From Neocallimastix lanati (nom. inval.) (lineage: Eukaryota; Neocallimastigomycota; Neocallimastigomycetes; Neocallimastigales; Neocallimastigaceae): DNA of 64,000 bases. Positions 1 to 10,699 of the stretch are shown here, piece after piece; the stretch's first letter is position 1, and each line of letters opens with the position of its first letter. The position numbers and the translations under genes were made by a program. The stretch lies in contig JACVTC010000039.1 in assembly GCA_016946835.1 (NCBI GenBank), forward strand, positions 812,501 to 876,500, read 5' to 3'. The notes under the pieces were generated by a model that saw nothing but the letters and a program-made list of their open reading frames with translations, had not been told where the DNA came from and ran no database searches.

Positions 1-679
1 TATCATTTTCAGTTTCTTTTTCAGGAGATGGACAGGCATCTGGTGGACCACTTTGACAAATACATTTATGGAATAATCCCTTGGCTGCAGGAGAACCAAT
101 TAATGTACAGACACTGGTAGCACCAGCACTTTCACCAGCAATCGTAACATTATTAGGATCACCTCCAAAGGCTTCAATATTATCTCTTACCCATTTAAGC
201 GCCATAATTTGATCAGATAAAAAGCAATTGGAATCAAATAAATCTTTATTAAATAAAGAAAAATTATAACAACCTAATGGACCTAAACGATAATTAATAG
301 AAATATAGAGTATACCTTCCTTAGCAAAACTTTCACCATGATACATTTCATCAATACCACTTCCTGTATGTAAGTAACCCCCATGAATCCATAAGTAAAC
401 CGGAAGTTTCTTATCCTGACTATTCTTTCTCCATATATTTAATTGTAAACAATCCTCACTATCTGTGGATTTAGGGGAATCAAGTAATTTAAATTGAATA
501 CAACGTCCTTTAAACTTTGTACAATCTTTAACACCTTCCCATGGTTCACACTCTACTGCTCTACGAAATCTTAATTCGTCCAGAGGTGGCTTTGCATATG
601 GAATACCATACCATTTGTTAATACCATCCTCTGTAAAACCTTTAATTTTACCATATTTTGTTTGAACTATAAGATCCAT
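1..679 (-). CDS. Type-B carboxylesterase, 5' part (cut by window edge)
   Basis: This is the N-terminal 226 residues of an alpha/beta-hydrolase carboxylesterase that would hydrolyse carboxylic esters. The open frame runs from the ATG at 677-679 to the window edge without a stop, and the C-terminal half lies outside. Family marks visible are the GIPYAKPP block (residues 25-32), the oxyanion-hole His-Gly-Gly (99-101), the SEDCLQLNIW block (74-83), and the nucleophile elbow GESAG with Ser about 184. No signal peptide precedes the fold, so a cytosolic enzyme is likely. It closely resembles the two complete copies at 3855-5360 and 7489-8988 and has the same orientation. No intron is seen, unlike the intron-rich housekeeping genes further along. 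The substrate cannot be told from sequence. Confidence 0.9.
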   Translation of the reverse strand, partial: MDLIVQTKYGKIKGFTEDGINKWYGIPYAKPPLDELRFRRAVECEPWEGVKDCTKFKGRCIQFKLLDSPKSTDSEDCLQLNIWRKNSQDKKLPVYLWIHGGYLHTGSGIDEMYHGESFAKEGILYISINYRLGPLGCYNFSLFNKDLFDSNCFLSDQIMALKWVRDNIEAFGGDPNNVTIAGESAGATSVCTLIGSPAAKGLFHKCICQSGPPDACPSPEKETEND

Positions 680-1861
680 TTTTTTTTTTTTTATTTATTC
701 CTTTTTTTTTTTTAATTTAATTTAAATTTTTTTTTTTTTTTTTATATATATATTATATAGGAAATATATTTAAAAGGTATATATATATATAGTATAATTG
801 TTTTTAATATTATTATTTTTAATAAGAAATAAATTTTAAAATTGTTTAAAAATGTTATTTAGGATAAATTTTTATAATACTACTCCAAATATATATATAT
901 AATAATTTATTATATGTTTTTATATTTTGTTCTTTTTTTGTTGTTATATTTTTATATACACATCGTAATATCGAAAAAAAAATAAATTAAAATAGAAATG
1001 TTAATTTTTTTTTTTTTTATATTCTATATACTTTTATACTACTTACTTTCTTAATATCTAATATAATATATATATATAATTTAACAAATTGGTATTTAAA
1101 AACCAAAATAAATAAATAAATAAAATAGTAATAAAAATTTTTAAAAACAAAAAAAAAAAAAAAAAAGAAAAAATTAAAAATATTTATATACAAATATATT
1201 TATATATAAAAATAAAAAAAAAATAAACTAAAATGAATCATATTTGTTGTAATTAAAAGCTCAATAAGGTTTTATAATTTATAATTTACTTTATTAATTA
1301 AATTATTAATAAAATTATTTATTTATTTATTTTTTATTTATTTTTTATTTATTTTTTATTTATTTTTTATTTATTTTTTATTTATTTTTTATTTTGGTAA
1401 TTACTAAGTTAAAAATGGAAAAAAATACATTTTCTATTATATTAAATGTGGCTTGATAATAATATTAAGAAAATTTTATTACAACAAGAAATAATGAATT
1501 TCAAATATAATGAAATGTCTTTTTTTTTTTTTTTTTTAATTTAATTTAATTAAATATATTTTAATCCTAATTTCTTTGATTTACAAATGACGCATTTATG
1601 AGTGTTGTGAAATGAGTTGAATGTTTGTATATGTGAATATGTCATAATTATATTAATTAGATGGTGAATGTGAATAGAAGTTTATAATAAAGAGTATAGA
1701 ATCATTTAAATCATTTTGCAATTAATATCATCAATACTCAAATTCTAACATTAATCATAAATAATAAAGTTTTTATTAAATATCAAAAGATTTATTAGTT
1801 TAAAAATCTCAACAGATTTTTATTGGATAATCTTCAAATTAATTTTAAATTAAATTTAAAC
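680..1861. other. AT-rich intergenic DNA
   Basis: This stretch is the upstream side of the truncated esterase. It holds long T and A runs, a run of TTTATTTT-type units at about 1318-1392, and a slightly less biased unique patch at about 1570-1700. No open frame with protein-like composition and no RNA gene were seen. Confidence 0.6.
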
Positions 1862-1917
1862 ATAAAAATAAAAAAAGAAAAAAAGAAAAAGAAAAAAAGA
1901 AAAAGAAAAAAAGAAAA
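1862..1917. repeat. A-rich (GAAAAA)n-like repeat
   Basis: A purine-only stretch of repeating GAAAAA/GAAAAAAA units on the plus strand. It is followed at about 1926-1987 by two near copies of a ~31-bp unit starting AAACAAAAATAAATT. Confidence 0.7.
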
Positions 1918-1989
1918 CACTTTTAAACAAAAATAAATTTATATAAAATATAATTAAACAAAAATAAATTAATATAAAATATAATTAAA

Positions 1990-2640
1990 CAAATAATTTA
2001 TTTATTATTTATTATTCAATTATTTATCATTCAATTATTTATTATTTATTATTTATTATTTATTAATAAATACTCTTTTTTATTATTTATTATTTATTAA
2101 TAAATACTCTTTTTTATTATTTATTATTTATTAATAAATACTCTTTTTATTATTTATTATTTATTATTTATTAATAAATACTCTTTATTATTTATTATTT
2201 ATTATTTATTATTTATTATTTATTAATAAATACTCTTTTTAATTATTTATTATTCAATTATTTATTATTTATTATTTATTATTTATTTATTATTTACAAT
2301 TTATTATTTATTATTTATTATTTAATTATTCATTAATAAATACTCTATTTAATTATTTATTATTTATTAATAAATACTCTTTATTATTTATTATTTATTA
2401 ATAAATACTCTTTATTATTTATTATTTATTATTTATTAATAAATACTCTTTTTATTATTTATTATTTATTATTTATTAATAAATACTCTTTTTTATTATT
2501 TATTATTTTATTATTTATTAATAAATACTCTTTTTTATTATTTATTAATAAATACTCTTTTTTATTATTTATTATTTATTATTTATTATTTATTATTTAT
2601 TATTTATTATTTATTAAAAAAATACTCTTAAATTTAATGA
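1990..2640. repeat. Minisatellite array, palindromic core followed by CTCTTT
   Basis: About a dozen copies of a unit made of ATTATTTATT filler plus the perfect 16-bp palindrome TATTTATTAATAAATA, followed by CTCTTT(T). Unit length varies (about 27-100 bp) with the amount of ATTATTT filler. The last copy, near 2613, is degenerate. The same unit is found at 9770-10175 in the opposite orientation. Confidence 0.9.
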
Positions 2641-3770
2641 TAATGGAATTGTGTATTAAAATAATTAATATACTAAAATAATTTATATGAATAAAATAAT
2701 TAAAAGTTTTTTTTTTTTGTTTTTTTTTTTTTATTTATTATATTCTTATCAATATTTAATAAAAATTATTGATTTAACTTTTATTATTCTATATATATTT
2801 CTTAAAATTATATATATTAAGATAGTTATTGTTAATATATGTGTGTTTTGCAACCTGATATTATAATAAGCTATAGTTTTGGTAATAAATGTATATGTTG
2901 ATATTTTTAGATATTATGCACATATATACATTATTGATTTATCATAGCACTATCATTTTAATTAACTTGCTTTCTCTACATACGAGTACTTTTAAAAAAA
3001 AAAAAAATTCATATATACAATATAATTATTTTTCACTATAAAAAAAATAATATATAAAAAAATATATATATATATAATTAAAAGAATAATAGTATTTATA
3101 AAGCATTATTTAAATTTATATATGTTTATAGGGATAGAATAGGTATGACGTTCAACTATAAAAGAAAAAAAAATATATATATTTATATTATATTATTTAT
3201 TTAATTATTTTTGTTTTTTATTTATATGTTATATATATACATATATATATATATATATTTATTTTAATTGTTTGTTTGATTATAAAATTCATTATATATT
3301 ATTATTTATTAATTTTCTAAATGTAATTATTTATAGTATTATTTTACTACTTGGATATGATTATTGTGAATGATTATATATAATATTTAATGTATGTAAT
3401 ATTAATTTTATTATGTAAACAAAAGCATTAAAGCTACCAAGCTATCAACAATAATTAAAAATAATAATAATAATAATAATATTAATATCATTTTTTTATT
3501 ATATTATTTAATTGAAGTTGATATAATAGTTTTAATAATATAAAATAGAGAGTAGATTTAAAATAATATATTATACTATAAAATTAGAGTTTTTATAATA
3601 TACTATACTTTCATATTTTTTATATACATATTGAAATATAAACTTATTTAATTACTTAGTTTGATATTAATGATAATAAAATTAAATTTATTATTACCAT
3701 TAGTAGTTATTTTATTTTAATTATTATTGTAATTAATTGTTGTTAATTGTTTTATTTTAATTATTATTAA

Positions 3771-3813
<43 letters not shown>

Positions 3814-3854
3814 ATTAGTCATTGTCGTTTCATTTTAATTATTGCTTAATTTAT
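2641..3854. other. AT-rich intergenic DNA with (ATT)n
   Basis: No gene is visible. The stretch is downstream of the stop of the 3855-5360 esterase. It includes homopolymer runs, a less biased unique patch at about 2838-2985, and an (ATT)n microsatellite at about 3770-3811. Confidence 0.6.
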
Positions 3855-5360
3855 TTATTTATAAAATTTATGAGTACCAATTGTTTTCCAAAAATCAATT
3901 TTATCTTTTGAATAATTTTCTACAAGTGAAGTTTCTTTATCAAAGAGGAGAACTTTTCTACTTTGAGAATCATAAGTTTCCCAAGTAGTTTTTAAATGAT
4001 CTCCATTTGGATTTCCCGTTTTAGCAAAACTTGCCCATGAACCAAACATATAATTCTCTAAAAGGCGTTTTGAACTTGGTTTACAAATAGTCCATACTAA
4101 ATAACCTAAACCATCCATATTTTTTAATGTGGTATAGATATCTATACCATGAGTGGCATTCACCCCAACTGCTCTTAATAAGGGGGGCATATAATCAAAA
4201 CGATACATCCATACCTCACTATGTTGACTTTGAATATCTGCAAATTCAAGGTTACCCAATAAAAATAAATAATCCGTAGAAAAATCTAAACAGGATCTCA
4301 TGGTGAATCTATTTTTATTTTTGTTTTGAAAGTAAAAGTCTTCGATGGCATCATACTTTTCCGACAAATTATTATTTTCTAACATTTGTTTCAATTCACT
4401 TTTACTGCGAACGCATTCATGAAATAGATTAAAAAAGGTAGTTTCATCCTTATTGGTTCCAATAATTAATTTGACACCATCAGCGGAACCATTTCTAAGA
4501 GTAGTATAACAATCCTCAGGTAATAAATCATCATAGACAAAATTAGGCCATGATAAACCTGGGTATCTAGAAAGATGATTATTAACATATTGAGAAGCCG
4601 CTCTTAAGGTCTTAAAATCTAATTCCTTTATTTTTTCAACCTCTTCCGGAGAAATCTTTAAATATTCTAAAAATAAATCCATTAAAAGTTTATTCGATCG
4701 AGCGGTGTGATTTCCATCAGGATAGCCACTTTGACTAATAGCCTTTTGAAATAATCCTTTAGCAGATGGTGTTGCCATTAAAGCCAATACACTGGCACCC
4801 CCTGCACTTTCTCCATCTATGGTAATATTTTTAGGATTACCACCAAAGGCAGCTATATTTTCATTAATCCACTTTAGGGCCATAATTTCATCGGATAAAC
4901 AACAATTTGAATCAAAAGCTTCCTTATTATAAATTGTAAAATCATAACAACCTAAAGGACCTAATCGATAATTAATAGAAATAAATAAAATATTTTCATT
5001 AGCATAATGTTCTCCATGATGAGCCGGATCACTTCCAGAACCATTATGTAAATAACCACCATGAATATATACAAAAACCGGTAAATTTTTTTCCTCACTT
5101 GTTTTTCTCCATATATTTAAGAAGAGACAGTCCTCACTATCCGTTTTATCACTTCCTGAAGGAAATTTAAATTGACAACAACGGCTACCAAATTTTGTAC
5201 AATCTTTAACCTCTTTCCATGGCTCACATTCTACTGCTCTACGAAATCTTAATTCACCCACTGGTGGTTTTGCATACGGAATACCATACCATCGACTAAT
5301 ACCATCTTTAACAAATCCTTCCACTTTACCATATTTGGTTTCTACCACGAGTTCTGTCAT
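3855..5360 (-). CDS. Type-B carboxylesterase (complete, intron-less)
   Basis: A complete 501-residue alpha/beta hydrolase, close to the roughly 490-residue length of bacterial para-nitrobenzyl-type esterases. The catalytic set is intact: oxyanion His100-Gly101-Gly102, nucleophile elbow GESAG with Ser185, acid Glu307 in GTNKDETTFF, and His404 in NATHGIDIY. The conserved SEDCLFLNIW block is at residues 75-84. There is no signal peptide or membrane segment, so the enzyme is probably cytosolic; substrate unknown. The start was chosen because the ATG is followed at once by the family N-terminus, also seen in both paralogues, and lies just after an A/T-rich leader. It is the middle copy of a three-gene same-strand array. 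The lack of introns next to genes with 8-10 introns fits bacterial ancestry, but that is inference. Confidence 0.95.
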   Translation of the reverse strand: MTELVVETKYGKVEGFVKDGISRWYGIPYAKPPVGELRFRRAVECEPWKEVKDCTKFGSRCCQFKFPSGSDKTDSEDCLFLNIWRKTSEEKNLPVFVYIHGGYLHNGSGSDPAHHGEHYANENILFISINYRLGPLGCYDFTIYNKEAFDSNCCLSDEIMALKWINENIAAFGGNPKNITIDGESAGGASVLALMATPSAKGLFQKAISQSGYPDGNHTARSNKLLMDLFLEYLKISPEEVEKIKELDFKTLRAASQYVNNHLSRYPGLSWPNFVYDDLLPEDCYTTLRNGSADGVKLIIGTNKDETTFFNLFHECVRSKSELKQMLENNNLSEKYDAIEDFYFQNKNKNRFTMRSCLDFSTDYLFLLGNLEFADIQSQHSEVWMYRFDYMPPLLRAVGVNATHGIDIYTTLKNMDGLGYLVWTICKPSSKRLLENYMFGSWASFAKTGNPNGDHLKTTWETYDSQSRKVLLFDKETSLVENYSKDKIDFWKTIGTHKFYK

Positions 5361-5389
5361 TCTCCTATTTCAAACATCAAAACATAAAT

Positions 5390-5425
<36 letters not shown>

Positions 5426-6654
5426 AAAAAAACACAAAAAATTAATATAAAAATTAAAATTTTTTAAAAAAAAAAAAAAAAAATAAAATAAAATAAAATA
5501 AAATAAAAAATTAAAAAAAAAAATAAAAAATAAAATTATTTAATAATATATTATAAATATACTATAAATAATATAAATAATAAATATAATATAATAAATA
5601 TATTTATTATTTATTATTGGTATTTTGTACCTTTTAAGTATATTTTTTATAAAAAGTAAATAAAAAGGTTTATTATAGATTTATAAAATAAAATAAAATA
5701 AAAACAAAAAAAAAAAAAAAATTTTCTTTTTTCATCATTTATTTATATATATATTAAATATAAACTTTTATTACATTAATTCATTTTTTAATATATTGTT
5801 TTTATTTTTATTATTGATTATTGATTATTTATAATTATTTTTTTATATTTTTTTGTATGTAATTTTTATTTTTATTTTTTTTTTTATTGAATTTGTTTTC
5901 TCTCGCTTTAACGTATACAAAAAACTAAATCAAGCCATTCAACCATTCAATGGGTTCAAATGGGAGAGAAAAAAAAAAGAAAAAACCTTAAATCTTTATA
6001 TAGATTTTATTTTAATAATTTTTTTCTTTTTCTATTTATTATTTATTATTCATTATTTATTAATAAAAATATTATACATAAAGTATTGTATATTACGTAT
6101 TGTACATTTTATATATAATAAATTATTATTATATATATAATTATAATATAATAATAAACAATTATAATTTAATTAATTATAAATAATAATAAATGGAATA
6201 TAAGTAATAATAAATAAATAACCAATAAATTATAATTAAAAATAATTTAAATATGTATAAACCTTTATATACAATATTTTATATTTATTTATGAGTAGTG
6301 TTGTTGAAAATCATGCTATAGTAGTATAAAATATTTCTTTTGAGAAATTACTAAAGTAAATAAATAAATATAAATATTATAAATAAATAAATAAATATAA
6401 AATTAAATAAATGAATAAAATAATTATAAATAAATATTAGAATAATTAAATAAATATAAAAATTAACAAATTAATAAATATTAATAAATAATTAAATAAA
6501 TAATAAGTCAATGTAAATAAATATATATAAATATAAATAATAAACTTTATCGATTTATTATTATTACTATTTATTATTTGATATAGATTGTTTAATTATT
6601 TAATATAATAATACAAAAAAATATACAAAAAAATATGACTAACAAGGTAAAAAG
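5361..6654. other. AT-rich intergenic DNA
   Basis: Upstream region of the middle esterase. It has A runs beside the start codon, (AAAAT)n at about 5484-5510 and many TAAATAAA units. Open frames in it translate to low-complexity Phe/Ile/Tyr peptides and are not credible genes. Confidence 0.6.
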
Positions 6655-6835
6655 ATGAAGCACTTTTTCATATAAAACGTATAATACATTTATTACACAT
6701 ATAAAAGTTACACAAAATATTTAAATGGATTGCTAACATAAATTTATTACAACATAAAATAAACTGTATTAATAATAAATAAATAAAAGGTAATATGAAT
6801 AAATATATAGCATAATTATTAAGTATAATCATCAC
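6655..6835. repeat. Diverged dispersed repeat, copy 1
   Basis: Shares ordered blocks with 23470-23640 in the same orientation: CACAAAATATT, then an ATTGNTAA block, then TACAACNTAAAATAAAC and GTATTAATAA, then AATATGAATNAATATAT and TATAATTATTAA. The blocks are less degenerate than simple AT repeats, so shared ancestry is likely. Ends are uncertain. Confidence 0.45.
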
Positions 6836-6959
6836 TTATTATAATTATTATTATTTATATTTTTTATATTTATTTTTTGGTAGTAAGTTTAATAAATATT
6901 CTTTTCTATATATACATATTTATTTTATTTATATTATTTTTGATTATTTTAGTTTTGTT

Positions 6960-7290
6960 TAATTTATGTTTAGTTTTTTTGGTTTTTTTTTTTTTTTTTT
7001 TTTTTAGTTTTATTTAATTTCTTTTTTTAGTTTTGTTTAGTTTTATTTAGTTTCTTTTTTTAGTTTTGTTTAGTTTTATTTAGTTTCTTTTTTTAGTTTT
7101 ATTTAGTTTTATTTAGTTTCTTTTTTTAGTTTTATTTAGTTTTTTTAGTTTCTTTTTTTTTAGTTTTGTTTAGTTTTGTTTAGTTTTATTTAGTTTTATT
7201 TAGTTTCTTTTTTTAGTTTTGTTTAGTTTTGTTTAGTTTTGTTTAGTTTTGTTTAGTTTTGTTTAGTTTTTTTTAGTCTTGTTTAGTTTT
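6960..7290. repeat. TTTAGTTTTG / TTTAGTTTC repeat tract
   Basis: A strongly strand-biased tract made of TTTAG followed by TTTTG, TTTTA or TTTCTTTTT units, repeated over about 330 bp. The plus strand is almost entirely T, G and a little A. It lies about 200 bp downstream of the stop of the 7489-8988 esterase. Confidence 0.85.
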
Positions 7291-7488
7291 GTTTCTTTCT
7301 ATTTAGGTTTTTCGTTTTTTATTTTTTATTTTTCGTTTTTTGTTTTTGTTTTTAGTTTTTTGTTTTTTATTTTATTTTATTTTTTTTTTATTTTATTTTA
7401 TTTTATTCAATTCTATACTTTATATCTATATCTCAATTATTTATTTTATTTTCTATCTTATTTTATTTTATTTTATTTTATTCTCCAA

Positions 7489-8988
7489 TTATCTATAAAA
7501 GCTATGAGTTTTCATCACTCCTTTCCAAAAATCAAGAGAATCTTTTTCTAAATTTTCTTTTAATGAAGTTTCTCTATCAAAAATTAATGTTTTTCTTTTC
7601 TTTATTTCATATTTTTCCCAATTGGTTTTTAAATGTTCTCCATTAGGATTTCCTGTTTTAACAAAGTTAATCCATGAATTATGCATATAATTATAGATCA
7701 TTTTTTTTGAACTTGGTTTCGCAAATAACCAGAGTAATTCATCTAAAATATGTCGTTTATTAATAATTCCTTGAATATCTAATCCATGGGCTGCTTTCAT
7801 ACCCATTAATTTAAGTAGTGGTGGCATAAAATCATAACGATACATCCAAACATCTTGTTTATTTTGACTAAGTATATCGGCCACTTCTATGGAACCTAAT
7901 AAAATTAAATAATCCTTACCAAAATTAAGAGGAGGAGTGGCATCTCCTCCCTTTTTTTGTTGGTAATAAAAATCTTCAAGGGCTTCAAATTTATCAGACA
8001 TATGATTATTTTCAAGCATTTTTTTAATTTCTTCTATATTCTTAGGACACTCACGGAAAAAGGTACTTTCATTTTTACAGGTTCCTATAATAAGTTTAAT
8101 GCCATCTGCTGAACCATTTTTAAGAGAAGTATAACAATCCTCGGGTAATAAATCATCATAGACAAAACCTGGCCAAAATATACCTGGATACCTTGATAAA
8201 TTATTAAAAACATAATCAGTTGCTAATTGTAACGTTTTAATATCTAAATCTCTTATTTTTTCGACTTCTTCCGGTGTAATCTTTAGATATTCTAAAAAGA
8301 GATCCATTAATAGTTTATTGGATCGACGTGAATGATTACCATCAGGAAAACCACTTTGACAAATTACTTTTTGAAATAATCCTTTTGCGGAAGGACAAGC
8401 CATTAATGCTAAAACACTAGCACCACCAGAACTTTGACCATTAATGGTAATATTATTTGGATCCCCACCAAACGCTTCAATATTTTCATTAATCCATTTC
8501 AAGGCCAAAATATCATCTGATAAAGTACAATTTGAATCAAAAGCTTCCTTATTATAAATAGAAAAATCATAACAACCTAAAGGACCTAAACGATAACTAA
8601 TTGAAACAAAGAGTACTCCATCTTTTGCAAAACAATCTCCATTGTAATAAGGGTCATTAATGGCTCTACCATGAAGATAACCTCCGTGTATCCAAACGTG
8701 AACAGGTAATTTATTTTTATTTGAATTCTCTCTCCAAATATTTAAATTGAGACAATCCTCAGTATCCGTACTCTTACCAAATAGTGAAGAAAGTAAAAAT
8801 TGAGGAGGACTACCACCATATTGAGTACATTCTTTTATATCATCCCATGGATCACATTGTACAGATCTTCTAAATCTTAGTTCACCTAAAGGAGGTTTAG
8901 CGTAAGGAATACCCAACCAACAACGAATACCATCTTTTACAAAACCTTTAACCAGTCCATATTTCGTTTTAACAATTAAATCATCCAT
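7489..8988 (-). CDS. Type-B carboxylesterase (complete, intron-less, GQSSG elbow)
   Basis: A complete 499-residue esterase, paralogous to the 3855-5360 gene over its whole length; for example both share the stretches SNKLLMDLFLEYLKI and LPEDCYT. Visible catalytic parts are the oxyanion His101-Gly102-Gly103, Ser186, Glu307 in GTCKNESTFF, and His401 in KAAHGLDIQ. The nucleophile elbow is GQSSG instead of the GESAG of the other two copies, which keeps the GxSxG pattern but changes two side chains next to the serine. There is no signal peptide and no intron. A TTTAG repeat tract lies just downstream. Copy-specific changes around the serine and in the 310-350 region suggest a different substrate range; this is inference. 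Confidence 0.95.
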   Translation of the reverse strand: MDDLIVKTKYGLVKGFVKDGIRCWLGIPYAKPPLGELRFRRSVQCDPWDDIKECTQYGGSPPQFLLSSLFGKSTDTEDCLNLNIWRENSNKNKLPVHVWIHGGYLHGRAINDPYYNGDCFAKDGVLFVSISYRLGPLGCYDFSIYNKEAFDSNCTLSDDILALKWINENIEAFGGDPNNITINGQSSGGASVLALMACPSAKGLFQKVICQSGFPDGNHSRRSNKLLMDLFLEYLKITPEEVEKIRDLDIKTLQLATDYVFNNLSRYPGIFWPGFVYDDLLPEDCYTSLKNGSADGIKLIIGTCKNESTFFRECPKNIEEIKKMLENNHMSDKFEALEDFYYQQKKGGDATPPLNFGKDYLILLGSIEVADILSQNKQDVWMYRYDFMPPLLKLMGMKAAHGLDIQGIINKRHILDELLWLFAKPSSKKMIYNYMHNSWINFVKTGNPNGEHLKTNWEKYEIKKRKTLIFDRETSLKENLEKDSLDFWKGVMKTHSFYR

Positions 8989-9031
8989 TTTTTTTTATTT
9001 TTTTAATTTTAAAATTTTATTGATATAGATA

Positions 9032-9079
<48 letters not shown>

Positions 9080-9769
9080 AAATGTTTCTAAAAACAAAAA
9101 ATTAAAATAAAAACCATTTGTTAATATATATTATATATAAAATAATAAATAAATAAATAAATAAATAAAATTAAAAGATCTGCATTAAAATATTTTATTG
9201 TGTAATGTTTTTATTTTTATTTTTTTTTTTTTTTAAAAAAATTAAATTAATTTGAATTATATTTAATTAAATTTTAAACTTAAAAAAAAAAATAAATAAA
9301 ATTAAATAATAGAAAAATAAAATATATAAAAAAATTATAAAATTTTTTTTTCTTTTTTATTCATGTAGATAAATTATATTAAATACAGAGATACATATAT
9401 ATAAATATATTAATAATAATAATAATTTATAATAAATATAAAGATTAATTAATCATAGAGATAAACAATAAACTCTATAAAAAACAAATAATTATAATTA
9501 AAAATTAGTATGAAAGAAAATGGATATCTAGCTTTTTTTTTTTTTTTTTTTTATTTTTATAAATTAATAATTAATGATGTTTTAACAGAAGTCCAGTTTT
9601 TTATATTATACATTTCTATATTTAATATATATATATATATATTATTTTTTGATTTATTTACCATAAATAACAATTATTGTGACTAAATGTTACATCAATT
9701 TTTTATTGAATAATTATATTTTTTAAACAAAACTTTATATTAATTTAAAATTTGTATTAATAAATAAAT
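8989..9769. other. AT-rich upstream region
   Basis: Holds a poly(A) run of about 38 nt (9040-9077), a second homopolymer pair near 9220-9300, and a T run near 9533-9552. No coding signal was seen. It would contain the promoter of the third esterase, but no element can be named. Confidence 0.6.
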
Positions 9770-10175
9770 AAATAATTAATTAATTAATAAATAAATTAAT
9801 AAATAATAAATAATAAATAATAAAAAGAGTATTTATTAATAAATAATAAATAATAAATAATAATAAAAAGAGTATTTATTAATAAATAATAAATAGTAAA
9901 TAATAAATAATAATAAAAAGAGTATTTATTAATAAATAATAAATAATAAATAATAAATAATAAATAATAAATAATAATAAAAAGAGCATTTATTAATAAA
10001 TAATAAATAGTAAATAATAAATAATAAATAATAATAAAAAGAGTATTTATTAATAAATAATAAATAATAAAAAGAGTATTTATTAATAAATAATAAATAA
10101 TAAAAAGAGTATTTATTAATAAATAATAAATAATAAAAAGAGTATTTATTAATAAATAATAAATAATAAATAATT
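9770..10175. repeat. Minisatellite array, inverted relative to 1990-2640
   Basis: About eight copies of the unit AAAAAGAGTATTTATTAAT plus AAATAATAAAT filler. This is the exact complement of the 1990-2640 unit and carries the same TATTTATTAATAAATA palindrome. Four adjacent units near 10041-10140 are spaced about 33-34 bp apart and nearly identical, which suggests recent slippage. The array translates as a repetitive Tyr/Leu/Ile frame on the minus strand, which is a by-product. Confidence 0.9.
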
Positions 10176-10422
10176 AAATAAATATATATATATATTAAAA
10201 TTAAAAATAATAGTTCTATTAATAAAAAATAGTTGAGTGAATTATAAAGAAGCAATAAATGATGAGAAAATTAATATTATATATTATATAAGAAATAATA
10301 TTATATATTCAATTGTTCAGTTTTAGATTAAAATTAAAGATATCTTTGGTAATAAATTCTAAATTAAACAATAGTTTATATATTTTTAACTTTAAAAATA
10401 AATAAGAATAATATAAGAATAA

Positions 10423-10453
<31 letters not shown>

Positions 10454-10699
10454 GAACTAGGAAGAAAAAATATCTCATTTCTTCAATTATTAATTATTAA
10501 AAATATTAAAAATAAAATTTAATATTTAATATAAAGTTAATGTAATACAATGATAATTAAGAGAAAATTTTTTTTTAAAAAAAAAAAAAGTTATTATGGT
10601 ATTTATGATATGAATTAGAGAAAATTTCAACCTAAAAATATTTAATAAAATAAAACAAAGAAGTAACATCTGTAAAAAGAAGATAGGGTGAAAGCCACT
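10176..10699. other. AT-rich intergenic DNA
   Basis: No gene or clear repeat beyond homopolymers; A+T falls toward the right end, where the retroelement remnant begins. Confidence 0.5.

Noticed and set aside
5853-7551. Phe/Tyr/Leu-rich frames between the second and third esterases
   Set aside because: Composition equals that of random AT-rich DNA; no start context, no family motif.
9929-10255. Open frame with repeated Tyr-Tyr-Leu-Leu-Phe-Ile units
   Set aside because: It is the minisatellite read in frame; the period of about 33 bp happens to lack stops. No start context or non-repeat part supports a protein.
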